Assembly (NCBI RefSeq): GCF_031844705.1
Contig: NZ_CP134609.1
Span: 2,976,001-3,040,000 of the forward strand
Reading direction: 5' to 3'
Length of the DNA stretch: 64,000 nucleotides
Source of the DNA: Streptomyces sp. ITFR-16
Lineage (GTDB): Bacteria > Actinomycetota > Actinomycetes > Streptomycetales > Streptomycetaceae
Position numbers and translations under genes: made by a program. Under the pieces are notes generated by a model that saw nothing but the letters and a program-made list of their open reading frames with translations, was not told the origin of the DNA and did no database searches. Positions within the stretch are counted from its first letter, which is position 1, and each line of letters begins with the position of its first letter. Of this stretch, positions 26,987-35,611 are shown piece by piece.

Positions 26987-27652
26987 ATGTTCCTGCAACG
27001 CCGTACCCCTCAGCTCCCCACCCCGGAGGAGGCCCTGCGCGGGCGTCCGACCCCGGAATTCACCGTCCCGTCCCGCCACACGGTCCTGGGCAACGCCCTG
27101 CTGGGCCCGTATCCGGAGGGTCTGGAGGTCGCCGATTTCGCGCTGGGCTGTTTCTGGGGTGCCGAGCGCAAGTTCTGGGAGACGGAGGGCGTCTGGACGA
27201 CGCTCGTCGGCTACCAGGGCGGCTACACGGAGAACCCCGCCTACGAGGAGGTCTGCTCGGGGCTGACCGGCCACACCGAGGCCGTCCGCGTCGTGTACGA
27301 CCCGAAGGCGGTCACGTACAACGAGCTGCTGAAGCTCTTCTGGGAGTCGCACGACCCGACCCAGGGCTTCCGCCAGGGCAACGACGTGGGTACGCAGTAC
27401 CGCTCGGCCGTCTACACCCACTCCCCCGAGCAGGAGGCGGCCGTCAAGGCGTCCCGCGAGGCGTACCAGAAGGTCCTGACGGCCTCCGGCCACGGCGAGA
27501 TCACCACGGAGATCCTCCCGGCCGAGGGCCGCACGTTCTGGCCGGCCGAGGCCGCGCACCAGCAGTACCTCGACAAGAACCCGGCCGGCTACTGCGGCAT
27601 CGGCGGCACGGGCGTCTCGTGCCCGATCGGCGTGGCCCCGGCCGAGGGCTGA
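26987..27652 (+). CDS. msrA: Peptide-methionine (S)-S-oxide reductase
   Basis: MsrA repairs methionine S-sulfoxide in proteins. The 221-residue product has the catalytic motif GCFWGAE (Cys55) and the downstream conserved segments [31 protein letters not shown] and [19 protein letters not shown]. The C-terminus has one resolving cysteine in [11 protein letters not shown] and another in VSCPIG. AGGAGGAG precedes the ATG with 6-nt spacing. Confidence 0.95.
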   Translation: MFLQRRTPQLPTPEEALRGRPTPEFTVPSRHTVLGNALLGPYPEGLEVADFALGCFWGAERKFWETEGVWTTLVGYQGGYTENPAYEEVCSGLTGHTEAVRVVYDPKAVTYNELLKLFWESHDPTQGFRQGNDVGTQYRSAVYTHSPEQEAAVKASREAYQKVLTASGHGEITTEILPAEGRTFWPAEAAHQQYLDKNPAGYCGIGGTGVSCPIGVAPAEG

Positions 27653-27712
27653 GCCGTTACCCTCACCCCCCGGCGCGAACGCCGGAACGTGAACGGCGAG
27701 GGTGGGGGCACC

Positions 27713-28108
27713 ATGGGCGAGAACCGTACGGACCGGCCGGCGATCCCTTCGTTGAGCGGCCGCCCCTGGTGGGCCGCCAACGAGGGCCTGGCGTTCGTCC
27801 TGGAGCTGGTGGCCATCGGCTGCCTGTGCCGGTGGGGTTTCACCGCCGGCGACGGCCTCGCCCTTCGTCTGCTGCTCGGGATCGGGCTGCCCGCCGCCGC
27901 CATCGCCCTGTGGGGCGCCTTCGCCGCGCCCCGCGCCCGCGTCCGGCTGCCGCTGGCGGGCGTACTGGCGGTCAAGGCCGTGGTGCTCGGCGGCGGGGCG
28001 CTCGCGGTGTACGGGCTGGGCCGTCCGGTCGTGGCGGTGGCGCTGGCCGCGGTGATGGTGGCGAACACGGCGCTGGCGGAGACCTTCCGGCGCTCGCCCG
28101 CCGCCTGA
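27713..28108 (+). CDS. DUF2568 (YrdB-like) membrane protein
   Basis: The 131-residue product has four predicted membrane helices. It begins EGLAFVLELVAIGCLCRWGF and contains WGAFAAPRARVRLP, the pattern of the DUF2568/YrdB family. Function is unknown. ATG 27713 follows a G-rich stretch; ATG 27689 is a weaker alternative. The gene converges on gdhA across a hairpin. Confidence 0.75.
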   Translation: MGENRTDRPAIPSLSGRPWWAANEGLAFVLELVAIGCLCRWGFTAGDGLALRLLLGIGLPAAAIALWGAFAAPRARVRLPLAGVLAVKAVVLGGGALAVYGLGRPVVAVALAAVMVANTALAETFRRSPAA

Positions 28109-28143
28109 ACCCGGTCCCGGCCCGGTCCTGATCGGGTCCTGAT

Positions 28144-28167
28144 CCGGTCCGGGGAGCCCCGGACCGG
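28144..28167. terminator. Terminator hairpin between convergent genes
   Basis: The arms CCGGTCCGGGG and CCCCGGACCGG form a tight hairpin between the DUF2568 gene and gdhA. Short direct repeats of (C)GGTCCTGATC lie just to the left. Confidence 0.7.
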
Positions 28168-28188
28168 ACCGGCTCCGAACGGGTCGGA

Positions 28189-29661
<1,473 letters not shown>

Positions 29662-30057
29662 TCACCCCTGGCGGGTGTCCCACTCCTTGGTCTCCTTGGT
29701 CTCCTCGGTCTCCCGCAGCGCCGCCGCCCGCATCCGGCCCGCCGTCGCGGAGGCGTCGTAGTCCGGTGCGACCCCGTCCACGAGGACGACGTCGCCCGCC
29801 ATGTTCCGGGTGCGCAGCGGCAGCAGCTCCCGGTAGGCGGGCGAGGCGTACCAGGCGCGGGCGGCCTCCATGCCGGGAAACGCGATGACGACCAGGCCGC
29901 CGGGCCAGTCGCCCTCCAGGAGCTCGACCGGGGTGTTGTGGACCAGGAACCGGCCCCCGTACGGATCCATCGTCGACTGGACGCGCTCGATGTAGTCGAG
30001 CACCTCCTCGCTGGGCGGTCCCTCGGGGTACAGGTGCGCGACGGCGTACGCGGTCAT
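29662..30057 (-). CDS. DUF1330-type ferredoxin-like-fold protein
   Basis: The 131-residue product has a dimeric alpha/beta-barrel pattern: an early beta strand (AYAVAHLYP), GGRFLVHNTPVELLEGDWPG, VVIAFPGMEAARAWYASPAY and the conserved Y-x-E-L-L-P-L-R. This fits DUF1330. The C-terminus carries a short repetitive tail (ETEETKETKE) encoded by a GGTCTCC microrepeat at about 29689-29713, which may vary in length. Function is unknown. Confidence 0.75.
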   Translation of the reverse strand: MTAYAVAHLYPEGPPSEEVLDYIERVQSTMDPYGGRFLVHNTPVELLEGDWPGGLVVIAFPGMEAARAWYASPAYRELLPLRTRNMAGDVVLVDGVAPDYDASATAGRMRAAALRETEETKETKEWDTRQG

Positions 30058-30203
30058 GGTCTCGTCCTCCGGCTTCCGGTCCTGCGCGGCTGGTGTGCAC
30101 CATGCTGCCGGGGGTGGCGGGGAGCGTCGATTACCTCCGGGGTCATGCGGGCGCTGTACCCGGACTCGGCCCGCGGTGACGGGTAATCAGCCATGATTCC
30201 GTC

Positions 30204-30782
30204 ATGACGTCTTCACGGGGGAACCGCAGAGTCCGCCCTCCTCGCGGCCGGCAGGAGCCGGCCCCGCCCCCGTTACCCGGATACCGGCCGCCCGGGCCGC
30301 GTACGCCGCCGAGGGCCGGGGAGATGCGCCGGTACCTGGCCGTGGGGCTCGACTGCTATCTGTGCCTGGTCACCGCCGGGCTGCTGGTGCGGCCCTATGT
30401 GGACTCCGCGACCGTTCCCGAGGCCGTGGCGCTGCTGGTCGGTCCGGTGCTCGTCCTGTCGTTCCTCAACCAGGTGGTGCTGACCGCGCTCGTCGGTGCG
30501 GGCGCGGGGAAGCTGATCATGGGGATCCGGGTGGTGAGCGTGCCTGATGTGGGACGCCCGTGCCTGGTGCGGCTGGTGCGGCGCTGGCTGTACGGGCTGT
30601 GCTGGCTGCCGATGCAGCCCTGGTACGGGCTGCGCGCCCGGCTCGCCCACGCGCGGGGCGCCGGCCCGGTGGCCCGGGTCTGCGAGGAGGGCGTGCTGCA
30701 CGCGGACCCGGTCGGGCTGCGCCAGGTCCGGCGCAGTGATCTGCTGGCGCACCGCCGGGCGGTCGCCGGCCGGGCGGCCTGA
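30204..30782 (+). CDS. RDD-family membrane protein
   Basis: The 192-residue product begins with a proline/arginine-rich cytoplasmic tail (about 40 residues), then membrane helices (CYLCLVTAGLLVRPYV; AVALLVGPVLVLSFLNQVVL) and the segment AGKLIMGIRVV, matching the G-K-x-x-x-G-I-R-V motif of RDD proteins. The initial RDD triplet is not exact. The role is unknown; family members are implicated in ion or osmotic homeostasis. Confidence 0.7.
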   Translation: MTSSRGNRRVRPPRGRQEPAPPPLPGYRPPGPRTPPRAGEMRRYLAVGLDCYLCLVTAGLLVRPYVDSATVPEAVALLVGPVLVLSFLNQVVLTALVGAGAGKLIMGIRVVSVPDVGRPCLVRLVRRWLYGLCWLPMQPWYGLRARLAHARGAGPVARVCEEGVLHADPVGLRQVRRSDLLAHRRAVAGRAA

Positions 30783-30810
30783 GTCCCCGACGGGGGCGTC
30801 GGGGACTCAG
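30779..30810. terminator. Bidirectional terminator hairpin
   Basis: The arms CTGAGTCCCCGAC and GTCGGGGACTCAG with loop GGGGGC include the TGA stop of the RDD gene. They separate it from the convergent ABC ATPase gene. Confidence 0.85.
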
Positions 30811-30824
30811 GGGGCCGCACGCGG

Positions 30825-31508
30825 TCAGGCCGGGGCGTTCTCCGTGATGGTGACCTTGCCCTTGCGGATGGTGGCGAGGCGCGGGGCGCGGCGGGCGATC
30901 GAGCTGTCGTGGGTGACCATGATGAAGGTGAGCCCGTGCTCCTTCCACAGGGTCTCCAGCACCTCCATGATCTCGTCGCGCATCGACTCGTCGAGGTTGC
31001 CGGTGGGCTCGTCCGCGAGCAGTACCTTGGGCCGCTTGACCAGGGCCCTGGCAATGGCGACGCGCTGCTGCTGGCCGCCGGACATCTCGCCGGGCAGATG
31101 GCCGAGGCGTTCGCCGAGACCGACCGAGTCGAGCGCCTCGGCGGCCCGTCTGCGCCGCTCGGACGCCTTGCCGCCGAGCGGTACGAGGGCGGTCTCGACG
31201 TTCTCCTGGGCGGTGAGCGTCGGGATGAGGTTGAAGCTCTGGAAGACGAAGCCGATGTTCTCGGCGCGCACCTTGGTGAGCTTGGCCTCGCTGAGCTTCG
31301 CGAGGTCCACGCCGTCGAGTTCGACGCTGCCGGCCGTGGGGCGGTCCAGGCCTCCGAGCATCTGGAGCAGTGTGGACTTGCCGCCGCCGGTGGGGCCCTG
31401 GATGACGAGCCGGCCGCCGTCCTCGATGGTCAGATCGACGCCGGCGAGCGCGTGGACGGTGGACTTGCCGCGGGTGTAGTGCTTGGTGACGCCCTGAAGC
31501 GTGTACAT
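30825..31508 (-). CDS. ABC transporter ATPase (MacB/LolD type)
   Basis: The 227-residue product has Walker A GPTGGGKST, Q-loop FQSFNLIPTLTAQENVE, signature MSGGQQQRVAIARAL, Walker B VLLADEPTGNLD and H-loop MVTHD. The Walker A middle residues (T-G-G) are slightly unusual for this class, which more often has S-G-S/S-G-A. It is the second gene after the FtsX-type permease (35-bp gap), so together they form a mechanotransmission-type ABC system. Confidence 0.9.
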   Translation of the reverse strand: MYTLQGVTKHYTRGKSTVHALAGVDLTIEDGGRLVIQGPTGGGKSTLLQMLGGLDRPTAGSVELDGVDLAKLSEAKLTKVRAENIGFVFQSFNLIPTLTAQENVETALVPLGGKASERRRRAAEALDSVGLGERLGHLPGEMSGGQQQRVAIARALVKRPKVLLADEPTGNLDESMRDEIMEVLETLWKEHGLTFIMVTHDSSIARRAPRLATIRKGKVTITENAPA

Positions 31509-31543
31509 GGGTCAACTCCTTCTGGCGGGTGGGGCGGACGGAC

Positions 31544-33007
31544 TTATTCGACGCGGCGCAGCGCGTCGGCGGGGCGCAGCCGGGAGGCGCGCCAGCCGCC
31601 GAAGGCGCCCGCGATCAGCCCGCCCGCCACGGCCAGGGCGACGGCGATCAGGATGATGGAGAGGGAGACGGGCGCGGTCAGCGCGATGTCGAGGGCCTTG
31701 GCGGCGGTCTGCCGGCCGGGACCGCCCGCCGTGCCGCCGCGCATCCCGCCGCCGAAGCCGCCGGCCGAGGAGCCGAGCTGGGCGGTGAGCGTGGGGCTGA
31801 CGGCGGTGACGGCGTAGGCACCGGCGAGGCCGACCGCGATGCCGAGGACGCCGCCCATCAGGCCGTTGACGAGGGCCTCGCCGATGACCTGGCGGGTGAC
31901 CCGGCCGCTCTTCCAGCCGAGGGCCTTGAGGGTCCCGAACTCCCTGACGCGGCGGCTGACGGCGGAGGAGGTGAGGAGTCCGGCCACCAGGAAGGCGGCG
32001 ATCAGGACGGCGACGGAGAGCCACTTGCCGACGCTGGAGGCCAGATCGGACGCGGTGGACAGGGAGCCGGACACGGTGTCCGCGAGGTCGGCCGAGGTGG
32101 TGACGGTCGTGCCCGCGATGTTCTTCTGGATGGCCGACTTGACGCTGTCGATCTGCTGCGAGTCCGCCGCCTTGACGTAGACGGTGGTGACCTTGTCCTT
32201 CGCGTCGGCGAGGGTCTGCGCCCGCTGGAGCGGGATGTAGAGGTTGGCCGCCGCGTCGCCGCTGTCGGCCGTCGAGACGCCGACGATGGAGAACTTGGTG
32301 CCGTGGACGGTCACCGTCTTGCCGACCGAGAGCTTCTTCTCCTTGGCGTAGGCGGCGTCCACGACGGCCACCTTGCCGTTGGTCTCGGTGGTCCTGAAGG
32401 CACGCCCTGCGGTGATCTTCGAGGAGGTCAGCGGTCCGAGGTCCTGCTTGGTGACGTCGGTGCCGTACACCGTGTAGGAGTTGACGTCGAACGAGGCGCC
32501 GCCGCCCCGGACCTCGCCCTGCGGCTGCCCGCTGCCGCCGCCGAATCCGCCCCGGCCGCCGCCCTGGGACGTACCGCCCTCCTGCTTGAACTCGCCGCGC
32601 TTGAACTGCCCGTCCACCTTCATGACGGTCAGGCTGAGCCCGCCGACGGCGTCGGCGACGCCGTCCTGCCCGTCCACCTCGGCCACGGTGGTGGCGGCCA
32701 GGGTCTGGAAGCCCTGGACCATGACCCGGTCCGTGCTCTGGGTGGCGTCGTCGTCGCTGTCCTTGGCGTCGAACTCGAACCGGGGCCGCTCGGTGCCGGA
32801 TCCGGGTGCGGCGGCCGCCTTGGTCACGGTCATGTCCGTGCCCAGGCCGTACAGCGATTCCAGGACCTTGTCCTGGGCCTTGCTCATGCCCGAGGAGACC
32901 GAGCTGACGATGATGACCAGCGCAATGCCGAGGGCGAGCCCCGAGGCGACGACGAGCGCCGCCTTTCTGCGGCGGCGCAGCTCGCGCCGGAGGTAGGTGA
33001 AGAACAT
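31544..33007 (-). CDS. FtsX/MacB-like ABC permease
   Basis: The 487-residue product has an N-terminal membrane helix (ALVVASGLALGIALVIIV), a large extracytoplasmic domain (about 45-335) with a Gly-rich insert (SQGGGRGGFGGGSGQPQG), and three C-terminal membrane helices with the FtsX motif REFGTLKALGWKSGRVTRQV. The ending GWRASRLRPADALRRVE is typical of MacB-like permeases. The second Gly/Met-rich insert (GSSAGGFGGGMRGGTAGG) lies in the last periplasmic loop. The substrate is unknown; such systems often respond to envelope stress or export peptides. Confidence 0.9.
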   Translation of the reverse strand: MFFTYLRRELRRRRKAALVVASGLALGIALVIIVSSVSSGMSKAQDKVLESLYGLGTDMTVTKAAAAPGSGTERPRFEFDAKDSDDDATQSTDRVMVQGFQTLAATTVAEVDGQDGVADAVGGLSLTVMKVDGQFKRGEFKQEGGTSQGGGRGGFGGGSGQPQGEVRGGGASFDVNSYTVYGTDVTKQDLGPLTSSKITAGRAFRTTETNGKVAVVDAAYAKEKKLSVGKTVTVHGTKFSIVGVSTADSGDAAANLYIPLQRAQTLADAKDKVTTVYVKAADSQQIDSVKSAIQKNIAGTTVTTSADLADTVSGSLSTASDLASSVGKWLSVAVLIAAFLVAGLLTSSAVSRRVREFGTLKALGWKSGRVTRQVIGEALVNGLMGGVLGIAVGLAGAYAVTAVSPTLTAQLGSSAGGFGGGMRGGTAGGPGRQTAAKALDIALTAPVSLSIILIAVALAVAGGLIAGAFGGWRASRLRPADALRRVE

Positions 33008-33076
33008 GGCGCGAGGTTATGGACCGCTTGTGATGGTGGGTTAAGGCCACCATGAGAGCCCGATGAGAACGCGCAC

Positions 33077-33137
33077 GTACGCCGAAGGCGGCGGCGCCGC
33101 GGTCCGTGGGGACCGGGTGCCGCCGCCTTCGGCGTAC
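33077..33137. terminator. Long nested hairpin, terminator of the L,D-transpeptidase gene
   Basis: The perfect 19-bp arms GTACGCCGAAGGCGGCGGC and its complement enclose a 23-nt loop that itself contains a hairpin (CGGTCC-GTGG-GGACCG). It lies between two minus-strand genes, downstream of the L,D-transpeptidase and upstream of the ABC permease. Confidence 0.85.
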
Positions 33138-33194
33138 GGGACTCGCTGCCGGCCGGTGGTCCTGCCCGGGGTGAGGAGGACGCGGTCGGTGGGA

Positions 33195-34445
33195 TCAGGC
33201 CGCGGGGGCCGTCCACTGGGCCCAGCTGAGGTTCCAGCCGTTGAGGCCGTTGTCGGGCTGGATGGTCTTGTCCGGGGAGTTCTTGACGATGACCACGTCG
33301 CCGATCATGGAGTTGTTGTAGAACCACGCGGCCGGGGCGTTGGGGTCACCGGCGCCCTTGGTGTCGGAGAGGCCGACGCAGCCGTGGCTGGTGTTGGCGC
33401 TGCCGAAGATCGACTTGGCGCCCCAGTAGTTGCCGTGGATGAAGGTGCCCGACGTGGACAGCCGCATGGCGTGCGGCACGTCCTTGATGTCGTACTCGCC
33501 CTTGCCGTCGTCGTCCGTGAAGCCGACCGTCGATCCGTCCATCCGGGTCTCCTTGAACTTCTCGGAGATCACCATCTGGCCGTTGTACGTCGGGTTGTCC
33601 GACGAACCGGCCGAGATCGGGATGGTCTTGATCGTCTTGCCGTCCCGGGTGACGGTCATGGTGTGCGTCTTGGCGTCCACCGTCGAGACCTGGTTGCGGC
33701 CGATCTTGAAGGTGACCGTCTTCTGCTGCACGCCGTAGACGCCGTCGGCGCCCTCGACGCCGTCGAGGGCCAGCTTCAGCGTGACGGTGGAGCCGCCCTG
33801 CCAGTAGTCCTCGGGGCGCAGGTCGAGACGCTGTGCGTTGAACCAGTGGCCGACGACCTGCTGGCCGCTGCTGGAGGTCACGGTGATGCCGTCCTGGACG
33901 GCCTTCTTGTCCGTGATCGCCTTGTTGAAGTTGATCGAGACGGGCATGCCGACGCCGACGGTGGAGCCGTCCTCGGGGGTGAAGTTCCCGATGAAGCTGT
34001 TGGCGGGCGAGACGGTGGTGAAGGAGGAGTTCTCGTGGGCCTCGCGGCCCTTGGAGTCCTGTGCCGTCGCGCTGATCTTGTACGTCGTCGAGCGCTCCAG
34101 CTGGGCGTCCGGCTTCCAGCTGGTGCCGTCGGCGGAGAGGGTGCCCTTGACGCTCTCCCCGGCCGCGGTGGTCATCGTGACGACGGTCAGCTTGCCCTTG
34201 GTGACGGTGACCTTGGCCGCGTTGTTGATGCTCGCGTTGGTCGCCCCGTTCTTCGGCGCGATCGCTATCTGCGCCTCCGAGGTCTCCTGGGCCGCCGCCT
34301 TGTCCACATCGGCTGCCTGGGACTTCGAGCTCTCGGGGCTGGGACCGCCCTTGTCGCCGTCGTCGCTGCAGGCCGTGAGCACCAGCACGCCGCCGAGCAG
34401 TGCGGACGCGGCCATGAGGCCCCTGCGCCGCTTGCTGTCCGTCAT
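33195..34445 (-). CDS. L,D-transpeptidase lipoprotein (Ig-like domains plus YkuD)
   Basis: The enzyme makes 3-3 cross-links in peptidoglycan. The 416-residue product has a lipoprotein signal (LLGGVLVLTACSDD, lipobox LTAC), two Ig-like domains (about 55-260; VTVTKGKLTVVTMTTAAGES, then NFTPEDGSTVGVGMPVSINF) and a C-terminal YkuD catalytic domain with HGNYWGA and SHGCVGLSD, the catalytic Cys. This matches the mycobacterial LdtMt2-type architecture. ATG 34445 (or the adjacent GTG 34448) is preferred because GGAG lies upstream; ATG 34460 lacks a site. Confidence 0.9.
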   Translation of the reverse strand: MTDSKRRRGLMAASALLGGVLVLTACSDDGDKGGPSPESSKSQAADVDKAAAQETSEAQIAIAPKNGATNASINNAAKVTVTKGKLTVVTMTTAAGESVKGTLSADGTSWKPDAQLERSTTYKISATAQDSKGREAHENSSFTTVSPANSFIGNFTPEDGSTVGVGMPVSINFNKAITDKKAVQDGITVTSSSGQQVVGHWFNAQRLDLRPEDYWQGGSTVTLKLALDGVEGADGVYGVQQKTVTFKIGRNQVSTVDAKTHTMTVTRDGKTIKTIPISAGSSDNPTYNGQMVISEKFKETRMDGSTVGFTDDDGKGEYDIKDVPHAMRLSTSGTFIHGNYWGAKSIFGSANTSHGCVGLSDTKGAGDPNAPAAWFYNNSMIGDVVIVKNSPDKTIQPDNGLNGWNLSWAQWTAPAA

Positions 34446-34694
34446 CACACGCTTCTCCATCGTTGCCGAAATCCCCAAAAACCCCGAGCAAGGCCGTCGA
34501 CCGGCGCTACCCCGTCAATGTTCCAAGAACACCCGGAAAGGGCCTCCCGTTCCACATCCGTCGGGGATGTGGGGAACAACACTCATCGACGCGGTGGTGA
34601 CGGCGGCGGTTCCCGCCGTTCGTCATGTCTCTGTCCGCCGGCGCACGACCGGGTTGAACAGCACGTTCGCGCATCGGGCGGCCGGTCGTCACAC

Positions 34695-34736
34695 ACACCG
34701 GCCCCGGTCCGCCGCGAACGGGGCCGGGGCCGGTGT
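34695..34736. terminator. Terminator hairpin
   Basis: The 13-bp arms ACACCGGCCCCGG and CCGGGGCCGGTGT enclose a 16-nt loop, just downstream of the minus-strand acidic protein gene. The rest of 34446-34694 holds no gene I can support. Confidence 0.75.
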
Positions 34737-34745
34737 TCCCGCCCG

Positions 34746-35183
34746 CTAGACCCGCCGCACCGTGCCGCCGTCCTGGTCGTCCTCCTCCCCATTGTGCGGG
34801 ACGCCGGAGGCGCCCCTTCCGCTGCCGTCCTCGTCGTCGTACTCCTCGGCGGCCTCGTCGTCGCCGTCGTCGAGGTCCCATCCGTCCGGGTCCTCGGGGT
34901 CGTAGTCGATGCTCTCGCTGCTCCAGGAGGCCTGGGTCAGCTCGACCCCGGGCACCTCGCCCACCAGGTCGAACGGGTCGATCAGCGAGGCGAGGGCCTC
35001 CGCACCGTCTTCCCGTACCGCGGTCTCGGCATGCGTGCGCTCCTCGGCGGACTCCCCGCCGGGCTCCCCGTACTCGGCCGCGAGGCTCTCCAGGGCGGTT
35101 CCGCTCAGGGCGTCGGGGTCCGTGATCTCCAGCACCATTTCAACCCTGAGGCGAACAAAACGTGATGACTCGGAAGTGCTCAT
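34746..35183 (-). CDS. Acidic hypothetical protein
   Basis: The 145-residue product begins with a basic, beta-like stretch (SRFVRLRVEMVLEITDPDAL) and becomes extremely acidic (YDPEDPDGWDLDDGDDEAAE). No membrane segment, signal peptide or known domain is visible. GC3 and codon bias are normal, which supports a real gene. Function is not known to me. Confidence 0.6.
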   Translation of the reverse strand: MSTSESSRFVRLRVEMVLEITDPDALSGTALESLAAEYGEPGGESAEERTHAETAVREDGAEALASLIDPFDLVGEVPGVELTQASWSSESIDYDPEDPDGWDLDDGDDEAAEEYDDEDGSGRGASGVPHNGEEDDQDGGTVRRV

Positions 35184-35292
35184 GAGGCGGAGCGTAAGCT
35201 CCCGGCCGCCGCGGCTTTCCCGCGACCCGCTGCTTTCACTAGCATCGGCCGCACAGGCCTAACTCACGGCTGTCACAAGGGGGATCGATTCC

Positions 35293-35583
35293 GTGGCCAT
35301 CACCCGCCGCCCGCTCCTGACCGCCACCGCCGCCGGGACACTGCTGTGCGCCCTGTGGTTCGTCCCGTCGGCCAACGCGACGGGCGGGACGGGCACGGCC
35401 CAGGGCTCGGCCCCCGCCGCGGCCACCGCCTCCGGCGCCGGTCCGGGAGCCACCGCGCTCGCCGAGACGGGGACGGGCATCGACACCACGCCGTATCTGC
35501 TCGGCGGGGTGGCGTTCCTGGGCATCGGGGCCGGTTTCGTCACCTGCTCGGCCCGTCGCGGAGGTCCGCGGACGGCCGTATGA
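35293..35583 (+). CDS. Small LAETG-anchored surface protein (class E sortase substrate)
   Basis: The 96-residue product has a signal peptide (TATAAGTLLCALWFVPSANA), a low-complexity Ala/Gly/Ser stretch, then LAETGTG, a hydrophobic helix (PYLLGGVAFLGIGAGFVTC) and a basic tail (SARRGGPRTAV). This is the layout of sortase substrates; LAXTG is the motif used by Streptomyces class E sortases. The mature wall-attached part is only about 30 residues, so it may be a spacer or a signalling peptide. GGGGGAT lies upstream of the GTG. Confidence 0.75.
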   Translation: MAITRRPLLTATAAGTLLCALWFVPSANATGGTGTAQGSAPAAATASGAGPGATALAETGTGIDTTPYLLGGVAFLGIGAGFVTCSARRGGPRTAV

Positions 35584-35611
35584 CCGGTCCGCTCGCGTAC
35601 GACGGGTGCGG

